In this document: positions 52,866-61,942 of the stretch, piece after piece
Layout of the letters: every line of letters starts with the position of its first letter
Numbering within the stretch: the stretch's first letter is position 1
Source of the DNA: Kitasatospora arboriphila
GTDB taxonomy: Bacteria; Actinomycetota; Actinomycetes; Mycobacteriales; Mycobacteriaceae
Direction of reading: 5' to 3'
Length of the DNA: 64,000 nucleotides
Assembly: GCF_000717275.1 (NCBI RefSeq)
Contig: NZ_JNYV01000002.1
Location: 248,001 to 312,000, forward strand
The notes under the pieces: model-generated
What the model saw: only the letters and a program-made list of their open reading frames with translations
Database searches by the model: none
What the model was told of the DNA's origin: nothing
Translations under genes and position numbers: made by a program

Positions 52866-54605
52866 ATGAGCAACGCGCCACGCGCCGACCACTGGATCAC
52901 CGATTGGGAGTTCAGTGAGCGCTACCCCGTCTACACGCGGGCGAACGCGGGAGAGGTCCTGCCCGACCCGTCGAGTCCGCTGAACGTGACACTCGTGTGG
53001 AACAAGGGTCTCAACATCGGGTGGCGCGAAGGCTACGTCGAGCACCTCGGAACCCACCTGGCCTCCGAGATCGACGAGACGATGCCCGAGATCATCGGCA
53101 ACTTCGGCGGCTACCACTACACCAACTTCTCGATGACCGAACTCAACGGCGCTCGTCTACCGGGCCTGACCGTGCCGGTGTGGAACCGCCTCTGGGTGGG
53201 CGATCACCCCGACCTGCCGGAGTACGAGCCGAAACCGGGCCATGAGAACGCTGAACTGACCGCAGGTCTTGCCGAGAAGACCGCGTGGGCATTGACCACC
53301 GATACGTATCCCGAGGCCGAAGAGACCAAACGCCGCGCCGACCTCGCGCGCGAGCAGCGTCCTGACCTCAGCGCCCTGAGCGATCAGGAATTGGTCGACC
53401 ACGCACGATCATTCGTTCCCGACCTGGTCTTCTGCTACGCCTACCACCCGGTCACCACCACCCTGTCCACGATGGGACCGGCAGTGGCCGGCGCCCTGCT
53501 CGAGGCCATCGGTGAGAGCGACAAACTCGGCGATCTGCTGAGCGGATTGGGCGGTGTCGACTCGGCCGCTCCGTCTTTCGCGATGTGGAAGATGGGCCGC
53601 CTTGTCGCTGCCTCCGACGAACTGACCGCCATCTTCGACGGTGGTCTCGCCACTGTGCTCGACGCGGTCGGTGCCAGTGATTCCCCCGATGCCAAGCAGT
53701 TCCGCATCGACTTCGACGACTTCCTGTACAAGTACGGCTCCCGTGCACCGAACGAATGGGACATCCGTTCGGACAGCTGGGAGACCAAACCCGTTCTCGC
53801 ACTGATGGCGATCAACGGCATGCGCCTGAGTCCCGAAGATGCCGATCCGCAGCTGATCCTCGAGCGCAACCAGGCCAAGCGCATCGCGCTCACGGCCGAA
53901 CTCGCCGACAAGATGCCCGATGCAGACACCCGCCAGAGTTTCCTCGACGCAGCCAAGTCGATCACCAAGTTCATGCCATGGCGCGAACGAACCAAGACAT
54001 CGTGCGTCAAGGTGATGGGCGAGATGAGGGCGGCCCTTTACGAATTGGGGCACCGGATGGTCGCCCGCGGGGTGATGGACGACCACCACGACATCACCAT
54101 GCTGCTCGACACCGAGCTCGACGACTTCGCTGCCGACCCCGAGTCGTTCTCGGCCACCATCGCCGAGCGTCGCGAGCAATACCTCCAGTTGTTCGACCTG
54201 GAACCGCCGTTCTTCCTGTTCGAGCCGCTCCCCCTGTCACAGTGGCCGCGCAGGACCGAACACAAATCGGAGCCCGCCCTGCCGGGCGACACTCTGAGCG
54301 GCGTGGGTGGCGCTCCGGGCGTGAGCCGGGGCCGAGCTCGAGTACTTCACGACCCCTATGACGCAAGCGATCTCGCCGAGGGCGACATCATCGTCGCACC
54401 ACAGACGGACCCGGCCTGGACCCCGTTGTTCGTCTTTGCCGGTGGCGTGGTGGTGAACGTCGGGGCCACCATCACCCACTCGTCGATCGTCTGTCGCGAA
54501 CTGGGCATTCCCTGTGCGGTCTCGGTCCAGGATGCGACCGCACGCATCCCCGACGGCGCGATGATCGAGGTGGACGGCAACACCGGGACAGTGACCGTAC
54601 TGTGA
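52866..54605 (+). CDS. PEP-utilising-enzyme-like protein with mobile His domain, no ATP-grasp domain
   Basis: The 579-residue protein ends in the swivelling phosphohistidine domain of PEP synthase/pyruvate phosphate dikinase (GVGGAPGVSRGRARVLHDPY, then VNVGATITHSSIVCRELGIP). The probable phospho-acceptor His is in the THSS motif rather than the usual TSHAA. The N-terminal 450 residues do not show an ATP-grasp or PEP TIM-barrel domain. Layout recalls one subunit of phenylphosphate synthase or an antibiotic phosphotransferase, with the ATP-binding part supplied by another protein. AGGAGGA precedes the ATG. It starts an operon with an LLM enzyme, an alcohol dehydrogenase and an SDR. Confidence 0.75.
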   Translation: MSNAPRADHWITDWEFSERYPVYTRANAGEVLPDPSSPLNVTLVWNKGLNIGWREGYVEHLGTHLASEIDETMPEIIGNFGGYHYTNFSMTELNGARLPGLTVPVWNRLWVGDHPDLPEYEPKPGHENAELTAGLAEKTAWALTTDTYPEAEETKRRADLAREQRPDLSALSDQELVDHARSFVPDLVFCYAYHPVTTTLSTMGPAVAGALLEAIGESDKLGDLLSGLGGVDSAAPSFAMWKMGRLVAASDELTAIFDGGLATVLDAVGASDSPDAKQFRIDFDDFLYKYGSRAPNEWDIRSDSWETKPVLALMAINGMRLSPEDADPQLILERNQAKRIALTAELADKMPDADTRQSFLDAAKSITKFMPWRERTKTSCVKVMGEMRAALYELGHRMVARGVMDDHHDITMLLDTELDDFAADPESFSATIAERREQYLQLFDLEPPFFLFEPLPLSQWPRRTEHKSEPALPGDTLSGVGGAPGVSRGRARVLHDPYDASDLAEGDIIVAPQTDPAWTPLFVFAGGVVVNVGATITHSSIVCRELGIPCAVSVQDATARIPDGAMIEVDGNTGTVTVL

Positions 54606-55555
54606 CCCTGAAGGTCGGTCTCACCCTCCCCCAGCTCGGAGAACACGTCGACGCGACGGCGGTGCGCGACTTCGCCGTTGCCGCAGAAGAACTGGGCTTT
54701 GGCAGCCTGTGGGTTCAGGAGCACCTGTTCTACCCAGAGCAGAACGAATCGATCTACGGCGGCAGGCACACCACCACCGTGCACCCGGCCTACCGCTCGG
54801 TGCTCGGCGCCACCGAGCTCATGGCGTTTGTTGCCGCGTGCACACAGAAGGCGATGATCGGCAGCAGCATCCTGGTGGCCGGGTATCACCGACCCATCGA
54901 ACTGGCTCAGCGTCTTTCGACGCTCGATGTGCTGTCCGGCGGCCGACTGGTCGCCGGGCTCGGCGCGGGCTGGTCAGACGAAGAGCACGGACAGATGGAT
55001 GTGGACCCGCGCACACGCGGACGACGGATGAGCGAGTTGGTCGCGGCTGTCCAAGCATGTTGGGGCCCCGACCCTGTCGAGTTCTCGGGCGACTTCTTCA
55101 ACATTCCCAGGTCGGTGGTTCGGCCCAAGCCTGTGCAGCAGCCACACCCGCCGCTGTTGTCCGGGCTGCGTTCGGCCGCCGGATTGGCCCGTACCGCAGC
55201 ATTGTTCGACATCTGGAATCCCAGCAGCGGGACGGCAGAGGCGTTGCTCGATCAACTGCAGACCATGCGCGAGGTACGGCCGGATCAGCTCGCCCCCGTA
55301 CGCCTCTTCTTGCGCTCGTACCTGCAGCGGCCGACCGATGCGGTCGGTTCCGGTGGCCAGGGTGTCGACGGCGTCCGCCGCGACATCCGGACGGCAGTCG
55401 CTGCCGGCGCCGAACAGTTCATCGTCGAGATCAATTTCTGGGACGAGATGCGGTCCACCCGAGACTGGGCACAGGCGCCCGCCCGGCTGGCCACCTTGCT
55501 CGAGACCGCCGAAGACGAGTCGGCAGCAGCACAATTGGCGAAGGAGAGTGTGTAA
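54602..55555 (+). CDS. LLM-class flavin/F420-dependent oxidoreductase
   Basis: The 317-residue luciferase-like enzyme has the family opening LKVGLTLPQLGEHVDATAV and the pocket block LSGGRLVAGLGAGWSDEE near residue 113. Relatives in this order mostly use F420. Its GTG start overlaps the stop of the previous gene by four bases. The four-gene operon suggests it oxidises or reduces an intermediate made from a phosphorylated or alcohol substrate; the compound is unknown. Confidence 0.88.
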   Translation: MTLKVGLTLPQLGEHVDATAVRDFAVAAEELGFGSLWVQEHLFYPEQNESIYGGRHTTTVHPAYRSVLGATELMAFVAACTQKAMIGSSILVAGYHRPIELAQRLSTLDVLSGGRLVAGLGAGWSDEEHGQMDVDPRTRGRRMSELVAAVQACWGPDPVEFSGDFFNIPRSVVRPKPVQQPHPPLLSGLRSAAGLARTAALFDIWNPSSGTAEALLDQLQTMREVRPDQLAPVRLFLRSYLQRPTDAVGSGGQGVDGVRRDIRTAVAAGAEQFIVEINFWDEMRSTRDWAQAPARLATLLETAEDESAAAQLAKESV

Positions 55556-56656
55556 GTGAAGGCAGCGGTGTGGGCCGGAGACGGCCCCGACCTCACGATC
55601 GAAGACATCCCCCGACCCGAGCCACGCCGTGGCGAGATCCTTCTCAAGGTCACCGCCTGCGGCGTGTGCCACACCGACCTGCACGTGCTCAAGTCAGAGG
55701 TGAAGTTCCCGGCACCCGCCGTACTCGGGCACGAGGTCTCCGGCGTGGTGGAGCAGATCGGCGATGGCGTGGACAACGTCGCTGTCGGCGACCGGGTTGT
55801 CTGCAGCTTCATCATGCCCTGTGGCGACTGTCGTCACTGCGTGCGAGGACTGGAGGACCTGTGCGAGAAGTTCTTTGCGCACAATCGACTGAACGGCACT
55901 CTCTACGACGGCGAGACCCGGCTGGCGCGCGAGGACGGCACGTCACTTGCGATGTACTCGATGGGCGGGTTGGCCGAGTTCTGCGTGGTCCCGGCTTCTG
56001 ACGCCTTCAAGGTTCCGGACGGTGTGGGCCTCGGTGAGGTGTCGATTCTGGGATGTAGCTCGTTCACCGCGCTGGGCGCGGTCAACAACGCGGAGCTCGA
56101 ACTCGGTGACCGCATCGCGGTGATCGCTGCCGGAGGCGTGGGGTCGTCGATCGTACAGTTCGCGGCGGCCGCCGGAGTGGCGCAGATCATCGCCATCGAC
56201 GTCAACGACGAGAAGCTCAAAGCCGTTGCCGCACTCGGTGCCACCCATACCATCAATTCCAGCACCACCGACGTGGTCGCCGAGGTCCGGGCGCTGACCG
56301 ACGGCCACGGTGTGGATGTGGCCTTCGAGGCGTTGGGCAACAAACACACCTTTGCAACGGCGATGGAGATCCTCGACGACGGTGGTCGCGCCGTGGTGGT
56401 CGGCATCGCCCCCGCCGGCTCCTCAGGTGAGATCGACCTCGCCCGGCTGGTTCGCCGCAAGCTGGAGATCCATGGTTCGTATGGAGCCAAGGCACGGCGG
56501 GACATGCCGGCACTACTCCGGATGGTTTCGGGTGGCATCGTCGAGCCCGAGCGCGTCATCACCCGTCGGTACACCCTCGACCAGGCGGACGAGGCGTACA
56601 AGGCCCTCGCGCGGGGCGAGATCGTGGGACGAGCGATCATCGAGATGCCGTCATGA
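55556..56656 (+). CDS. Zinc-dependent alcohol dehydrogenase (MDR family)
   Basis: The 366-residue enzyme has the catalytic zinc ligands in ACGVCHTDLHV and LGHEVSG. The structural zinc loop is CGDCRHCVRGLEDLC, and the NAD(P) motif VIAAGGVGSSIVQFAAAAG is near residue 190. It interconverts an alcohol and a carbonyl compound. The GTG start follows the LLM stop directly, and the next gene overlaps its stop (ATGA). Substrate unknown. Confidence 0.9.
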   Translation: MKAAVWAGDGPDLTIEDIPRPEPRRGEILLKVTACGVCHTDLHVLKSEVKFPAPAVLGHEVSGVVEQIGDGVDNVAVGDRVVCSFIMPCGDCRHCVRGLEDLCEKFFAHNRLNGTLYDGETRLAREDGTSLAMYSMGGLAEFCVVPASDAFKVPDGVGLGEVSILGCSSFTALGAVNNAELELGDRIAVIAAGGVGSSIVQFAAAAGVAQIIAIDVNDEKLKAVAALGATHTINSSTTDVVAEVRALTDGHGVDVAFEALGNKHTFATAMEILDDGGRAVVVGIAPAGSSGEIDLARLVRRKLEIHGSYGAKARRDMPALLRMVSGGIVEPERVITRRYTLDQADEAYKALARGEIVGRAIIEMPS

Positions 56657-57441
56657 TCCAGGTCGAGAACGGTTCGGTTGCAACCGGACTCGTCGCGGTC
56701 GTGACAGGTGCTGCCTCCGGCATCGGCAGGGCCGCCACCGAGCTGATCCTCGAACGCGGCGGTCGCGTGGTCGCGTTCGACCGGTCTGCCGACAGCCTGG
56801 ACTGGCTCAGCGGCAACGAACACGCAGTGCCCTTCGTCGGTGACGTCACGCTGAGCGTCGACAACCGCGAGGCGATGTCGGTGGCCGTCGAATCATTCGG
56901 GACCCTCGATGCGCTGGTTCTGAATGCCGGAGTTCCGGCATCAGGTTCGATCGAGACCCTCGACATGGATGTCTTCGACCGGTCGATCGACGTCAATCTC
57001 CGCGCGGTGGCCCTCGGTATCCGCGAATCGATCCCCTTCTTCCGCCGGGCGGGCGGCGGTTCTGTGGTGATCACCTCGTCCGCCACCGCCATGGGCGGCG
57101 AGCCCAACCGGTGGCCCTATGCCGCGGCCAAGGCGGGCGTCGTCAATCTCGCCAAGTCACTGGCGCTGGACCTGGCCAACGACTCGATCCGGATCAATTG
57201 CGTCTGCCCGGGGCCCATCAGCACGGGCATGACCAAACGCATCGAAGAGAACACGCCGGAGCGGTACGAGTCGCTCAAAGCCATGGTGCCGCTGCACCGT
57301 TGGGGTACCGCACGTGAGGTCGCCGAGGTGATCGCCTTCCTCGCATCACCGCTGGCGTCGTTCGTGACGGGAACCGCGATCCCGGTCGACGGTGGTGCCA
57401 CCTGCGGCAGTGGCCAGACCATCCCGGTACCTGCGCACTGA
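56653..57441 (+). CDS. Short-chain dehydrogenase/reductase
   Basis: The 262-residue SDR has TGAASGIG near residue 19, a LNAGVPASG block, the catalytic serine in ITSSATAMGG and Tyr-x3-Lys in PYAAAKAGV. The C-terminal FVTGTAIPVDGGATC is typical of the classical family. It is the last gene of the operon from 52866, ending one base before the convergent serine hydrolase stop, with no hairpin between. Confidence 0.9.
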   Translation: MIQVENGSVATGLVAVVTGAASGIGRAATELILERGGRVVAFDRSADSLDWLSGNEHAVPFVGDVTLSVDNREAMSVAVESFGTLDALVLNAGVPASGSIETLDMDVFDRSIDVNLRAVALGIRESIPFFRRAGGGSVVITSSATAMGGEPNRWPYAAAKAGVVNLAKSLALDLANDSIRINCVCPGPISTGMTKRIEENTPERYESLKAMVPLHRWGTAREVAEVIAFLASPLASFVTGTAIPVDGGATCGSGQTIPVPAH

Positions 57442-57442
57442 T

Positions 57443-58780
57443 TCACCCAGCTGGTGTCGGCGTGGCTGACGCGGTCGTGGAGGTCGGCGCGTCCGCAGAG
57501 GACGGTGCCGCTGCCGGGTCAGCCCCGGGCGCCGATCCCGCGCCGTAGAACACCGGCATGATGGCCTTGAGGATCGTCAACGCCGAACCCTCGCCGGTGG
57601 GCACGGTGGCCAGATTGGTACCGATCGTGATCGTGAGCCCACTGCTCGGGTCGTGGCCCATGAATGTCATGAACCCAGGAATTTGTCCGTCGTGTCCGGT
57701 CAACTCGGGACCAAAGCGGGCGATGCCGAGTCCGTAACCGGCAGCGGCCGGGTTGCCCGGATCGGTCGGGGTGATGCTGGACAGCCGTATCTGCTGCATC
57801 TGTGGGTCGAGCAGGCCACCTCCCACCAAAGCGCGGACGTAGGTCATCAGATCGCCCATCGTCGAGATCGCTCCGCCCGCCGTCCACGCCCACGACGGGT
57901 TGGCGTCGGTTTCGTTGTTGGGCTTGAGCGTTCCGTTCAGGGCCAGCGGTTGCTCTGCAGCAGGCAGTTCGTATGTGTTGATGGTCGACACGTTGGTACC
58001 GAACGAGTACCCGTTCGGGTGCGGGTCCGGGATGGCAGCATCCGGGGGCAGCGGCAGCGAGGTGTTCTTCAGTCCGAGCGGCTCGAAGATGCGCTCGGAG
58101 AACGCGGCGGAAGCCGTCTTTCCGGTGAGCTGCTCGATCAGCAACCCGAGAAGGACGATGTTGGTGTTGCAATAGTCGAACCGCGCGCCCGGTTCGAACT
58201 GGACCTCGTGGGAGAACGCGATGTCCAGGAGTTCCTGCGGCCGCCAGACCTTGCCGGGGTCAGCGTCGAGAGTCGCATTGAAGCCGGGGTCGAGGGTGTA
58301 GCTGTAGAGCCCGCTCCGCATTTCCGACAGCTGGGCCACGGTAATGCGGTCGCCGTTCGGAACGCCGGGAATGTACTTACCGATCGGGTCATCCAGTGCG
58401 AGCTTGCCTTCCTGGACCAGTTGCAGGATCACCGTCGACGTCATCGTCTTGGTGTTGCTGCCGACCCTGAAGTGGTCGTCGACGGTCATCGGTTCGTTCG
58501 CTCCGATGGTGCGCGTTCCGAAAGCCTGGGCCCAATCTCCGTGCCCGGGCCAACTGACCATGACAACCGAACCGGGAATGACGTTGTCCGCCATTGTCTT
58601 CTCGATCAGCGGCGCCAGAGCGGCCGCGAACTCCGGCGGGGCCGGAGTTGAACTCGTAACCGTTGACGAGCCGGCCGAAGGCGATGGCGACTGCGAATTG
58701 CTGTCGGAAGTACTGCACGCAGTGGCGATGACGCACACCGCGACGAGTGAAGTTCCCATGAGCTTGCCGGCACGAATCAT
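57443..58780 (-). CDS. Exported serine hydrolase/D,D-peptidase-like lipoprotein
   Basis: The 445-residue protein has a lipoprotein signal (CVIATACSTS, Cys near residue 22), a Ser/Thr/Pro spacer, and a beta-lactamase/PBP4-like domain. The S-x2-K motif is RVGSNTKTM, Y-x-N is in FDYCNTNIV, and the third motif is probably the HDG of LTGHDGQIPG. A disordered Ala/Pro/Thr tail ends the protein. Homologues are D,D-carboxypeptidases or esterases. Its position between two catabolic units appears incidental. Confidence 0.85.
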   Translation of the reverse strand: MIRAGKLMGTSLVAVCVIATACSTSDSNSQSPSPSAGSSTVTSSTPAPPEFAAALAPLIEKTMADNVIPGSVVMVSWPGHGDWAQAFGTRTIGANEPMTVDDHFRVGSNTKTMTSTVILQLVQEGKLALDDPIGKYIPGVPNGDRITVAQLSEMRSGLYSYTLDPGFNATLDADPGKVWRPQELLDIAFSHEVQFEPGARFDYCNTNIVLLGLLIEQLTGKTASAAFSERIFEPLGLKNTSLPLPPDAAIPDPHPNGYSFGTNVSTINTYELPAAEQPLALNGTLKPNNETDANPSWAWTAGGAISTMGDLMTYVRALVGGGLLDPQMQQIRLSSITPTDPGNPAAAGYGLGIARFGPELTGHDGQIPGFMTFMGHDPSSGLTITIGTNLATVPTGEGSALTILKAIMPVFYGAGSAPGADPAAAPSSADAPTSTTASATPTPAG

Positions 58781-58884
58781 CTGCGTTCCTCATCCAGGTC
58801 GAACCAGAAGGAGACTACCTGGTGTTCAGCGCTTCCATGCAGCAACCGTGGCGACTGTCATACCCGTCGGCCACCACCCGCGTA

Positions 58885-59931
58885 CTACCTCTTCGGATCC
58901 ACCAGAACCTTTGCGTGACGGCTCTTTCCCGAATCCAGTTCGGCGAACATGGGTACCAGCTCATCGAGACCGATGGTGCCCGTGTGCAGGGAGCGCACAT
59001 CCACCCTGCCGGCGGCGATGAGTGTCATGGCGCCGAGGAAGTCCTCGTGCGAGTACGCCAGGGAACCGATCACCGTCAGCTCTCGGCTCTGCCAGTCCCC
59101 GTAGCTCACGGACGAATTGGTACCCGGGTAGCCCAGCAATGCGAGGGTTCCGCCTCGACGGACCAGTTCGGCAGACGGCTGGAGCAATTCGGCCACGCCT
59201 GTGCACTCGAAGAGCACATCCGCGCCCAGTCCATCGGTGGCCTCGGCGAGCAATTCCGTCAGATCGCCCGGCTCGACCACCTCGGTGAACCCCAGATCGA
59301 CGGCCGCCGAGCGTCGAGCGGCCGAAGGCTCGCTCACGATGATCCTGCCGGCACCCGCCACCCTCGCATGCTGGGCGGTGAGCAGACCGATCGGTCCCGC
59401 TCCCTGCACCACCACGGCGGCACCGAGGCGAAGACCTGCGCGCTTGACCGCGTGGAAGGTGACGGTGGCCGGCTCCAGCAGGGCCGCCTCTTCGTCGGAG
59501 ATCGTGTCTGGGATCGGAATGGCCCTGCGCGCAGACACTTTGAGCTTGGTCGCGAACCCGCCGTGCACGGGGGCGTCGTCGGTGATCCCGTTGGCTTCGG
59601 CGAACGCGAGGTCGCAGTGAGCCGCATGCCCGGCGCGACATTGAGCGCACCGGCCGCATGCCGGCCCGACGCCGGCGGCCACACGTTGCCCGACCGAGAG
59701 TCCGGTGACCTCCTCACCAACTGCGCTGATCGTTCCCATCCACTCGTGTCCGAAGACGGCAGGCGGCAGGCCGGCGGATGCGTAGCCGTGGGTATCGGTG
59801 GCGCAGATGCCGCAATAGCCGATGTCCACGACCACGCCGTTCGGCGCTGGGACCGGGTCGGCCTCCAGCGCGGTTTCTGCTGTCTGCGGCGCCACCATGT
59901 GTACGTACTTGTTCTGTCCGTCGGCAACCAT
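58885..59931 (-). CDS. Zinc-binding dehydrogenase (MDR family)
   Basis: The 348-residue dehydrogenase has catalytic-zinc residues in YCGICATDTHGY and FGHEWMG. The structural loop is ACGRCAQCRAGHAAHC and the NAD motif VVQGAGPIGLLTAQHA. It resembles sorbitol/threonine dehydrogenase relatives. ATG 59931 is preferred to an upstream GTG because a GGGAAG sequence lies eight bases before it. It follows the LLM gene by five bases and is the last gene of the minus-strand unit. Confidence 0.88.
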   Translation of the reverse strand: MVADGQNKYVHMVAPQTAETALEADPVPAPNGVVVDIGYCGICATDTHGYASAGLPPAVFGHEWMGTISAVGEEVTGLSVGQRVAAGVGPACGRCAQCRAGHAAHCDLAFAEANGITDDAPVHGGFATKLKVSARRAIPIPDTISDEEAALLEPATVTFHAVKRAGLRLGAAVVVQGAGPIGLLTAQHARVAGAGRIIVSEPSAARRSAAVDLGFTEVVEPGDLTELLAEATDGLGADVLFECTGVAELLQPSAELVRRGGTLALLGYPGTNSSVSYGDWQSRELTVIGSLAYSHEDFLGAMTLIAAGRVDVRSLHTGTIGLDELVPMFAELDSGKSRHAKVLVDPKR

Positions 59932-59936
59932 GCTCT

Positions 59937-60911
59937 TCACTTCCCGCTCATGCGCTCGACCACGGGCGCAAACTGTTCGTAGGCCCTATCACCGATCGTA
60001 AAGTAGGAGAATCCGAACTCCTCGCGACGTTGTTCGAGCTGCTCGCAGATGTCATCGACGGACCCGACGAGAGCATGCGGAAATGCGCGGAGCTCGGCTC
60101 GGCTGAAGCCGGTGCGATCGATCAGGGCGTCTTCGGTGACGTCGGTCTTGCCCTCGATCGCCACGAAGTACGCGCCGGTCTCGATCTCGATGTCTCCGAA
60201 CCGATCGCCGGCGCCGTCCCGAACCCAGCCCATCTTCTTGTGGGTCTCTTCGACGGTGGAGGTGAGCACACTGTCCGAACCCAGGACACCCGAACGGTTG
60301 TTGAAGTTGATGCTCACGATGTCGGCGGTCCTACCGGCAAGCGTCAGGACCCGGCGAGCGCCGCCCCCGACCATGATCGGGGGCGCGGTCTCGGGTACGG
60401 GCAGCGGAGCGAACCCCGTGGCCTTGACGATCTTGCCGTCCACGTCGATCTGCTCGCCCCGGAACTGCTGGGCGATGAGTTCGATCGTCTCCTCCAGACG
60501 GTCCACCCGGGACCCCGCCGAAGGGAAATCGATACCCATGGCTTCGTATTCGGCCCCGAGCCATCCCGCTCCCAACCCGATCTCGATCCGGCCGGGCGCG
60601 AACATCGTAAGCGTTGCAGCCTCTTTGGCCAGCACAACCGGTTCGTGGTAACTGGTGCAGAACATTCGGCACCCCACCTTCAGGGTCTCGGTCACCTCGG
60701 CCGCCACGGCCATACTCGTGATCGGGGCCATCGTCACCGGCCGGTGGCCGGTGGGGTCCAGGGCAGCGCCAGGCCCGATGTAGTGATCTGAGACGTGTAG
60801 CGCCGAATAGCCCATGTCCTCGACCTTGTGGGCCACATCGCGCCACTCCTTGCCAGTGTTCGCGCGGTAGACCTGCGCAGCGAATCGAAACGGGCGGGTC
60901 TGATGTGTCAT
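59937..60911 (-). CDS. LLM-class F420-dependent oxidoreductase (TIGR03621-like)
   Basis: The 324-residue protein has the luciferase-like blocks RFAAQVYRANTGKEW and APGRIEIGLGAGWLGAEYEA, and a glycine-rich IMVGGGARRVLTLAG near residue 180. This matches an F420-associated subfamily common in mycobacteria. Start ATG 60911 follows a GGAAG-type site. It lies between the isomerase-like gene and the dehydrogenase, so all three may treat the imported compound. Confidence 0.85.
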   Translation of the reverse strand: MTHQTRPFRFAAQVYRANTGKEWRDVAHKVEDMGYSALHVSDHYIGPGAALDPTGHRPVTMAPITSMAVAAEVTETLKVGCRMFCTSYHEPVVLAKEAATLTMFAPGRIEIGLGAGWLGAEYEAMGIDFPSAGSRVDRLEETIELIAQQFRGEQIDVDGKIVKATGFAPLPVPETAPPIMVGGGARRVLTLAGRTADIVSINFNNRSGVLGSDSVLTSTVEETHKKMGWVRDGAGDRFGDIEIETGAYFVAIEGKTDVTEDALIDRTGFSRAELRAFPHALVGSVDDICEQLEQRREEFGFSYFTIGDRAYEQFAPVVERMSGK

Positions 60912-60989
60912 GACTTCCACTTTCGTCCTGTTGTGTGTCTTTGTCGTCCAGATGGGCCGATGGGCCGATCGATCGCCGGGCGGTTCGGG

Positions 60990-61850
60990 TCAGTGGCCCG
61001 CCGCCGCCGTCCGGTCGAGGTCCAGGTCTCGATCCAGGTACTCGAAGAGTTCATGAGCAGCGGCACCCAGCTCGGCCGCCCACCCACGGGGATCGGCGGA
61101 GCCGCGGTCAGACGGCGCCTCGACACTGATCGCGGCCGTCGGCGGCAATGCGCGAACCAGATCGGCCAACGGCAGCACACCCTGACCGGGCGCCAGCCGG
61201 TGCTGGCGCGCTTCGGTGATCGCTGCGTTCTCATCCGTTGCCGGTTCGGCCGAAAGTGCGTCGCACAACTGGCAATAGGGGAACAGGTCCGGCGACTGCC
61301 TTGCGATGTCGTCGATCGGCGTGCCGGCCCGGGCAACGTGCAACGCGTCGAGCAGGATGCCCGAGCCACCGTCACCCGCGTCGGCCAGGAAGCGAGCCGC
61401 GGCATCCATGTCGCGGACGGCACTGAAGATCATCGGTTCGAGGCAGCAGCGCAGACCATGATCGGCTGCGGCAGCCGCGAGTTCACCGAACAGCGTGGTC
61501 GCCCGCTGGTAGTCGTCGTCGAGAACGGTCACGAGCAGATACGACGCCGACAAGGCCTGTCCGGCCTCGAGCACATGCATCCAGTCCTCGCGCGAGCTGC
61601 CCGGATGAAGTTTGATCACCTCGGCGTCGAGGACACGCATTCCGTTGTCGTGCAACGCCTGCCTGGTGTCGCGGAGAAGAGCCGAACCCGCCGGCAACTG
61701 GAACCCGCGGTCTCGTGGTGTCTGTGCCACCCGGAGTCCGACTGCGTTGAATCCCGCCGCCGCGGCGTTCTCGATGAACTGGGGCGGCGGCACCTGAATC
61801 GCCGAGAGGTGTGACAACGACAGGATTCGTTGCTGTGAAGGCTGTTTCAT
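60990..61850 (-). CDS. Sugar phosphate isomerase/epimerase-like TIM-barrel protein
   Basis: The 286-residue protein has the xylose-isomerase-like barrel pattern (AP endonuclease 2 fold). It shows alternating strands and helices with acidic metal-binding places in LDAEVIKL, LEPMIFS, ILLDALHVAR and ISVEAPSD. Members isomerise or epimerise sugars or inositols. The ATG at 61850 begins right before the first strand; earlier starts add a weak leader. It follows the periplasmic binding protein gene by about 90 bases. Confidence 0.78.
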   Translation of the reverse strand: MKQPSQQRILSLSHLSAIQVPPPQFIENAAAAGFNAVGLRVAQTPRDRGFQLPAGSALLRDTRQALHDNGMRVLDAEVIKLHPGSSREDWMHVLEAGQALSASYLLVTVLDDDYQRATTLFGELAAAAADHGLRCCLEPMIFSAVRDMDAAARFLADAGDGGSGILLDALHVARAGTPIDDIARQSPDLFPYCQLCDALSAEPATDENAAITEARQHRLAPGQGVLPLADLVRALPPTAAISVEAPSDRGSADPRGWAAELGAAAHELFEYLDRDLDLDRTAAAGH

Positions 61851-61942
61851 ACGGGTTCCGATCATTCGGGGCGTCTCACCGATGGCGCGGAAGTGCCCGG
61901 GGCATGGTGCTCGCCCCGGGCAGTTCCTCACCTACACAGAGA

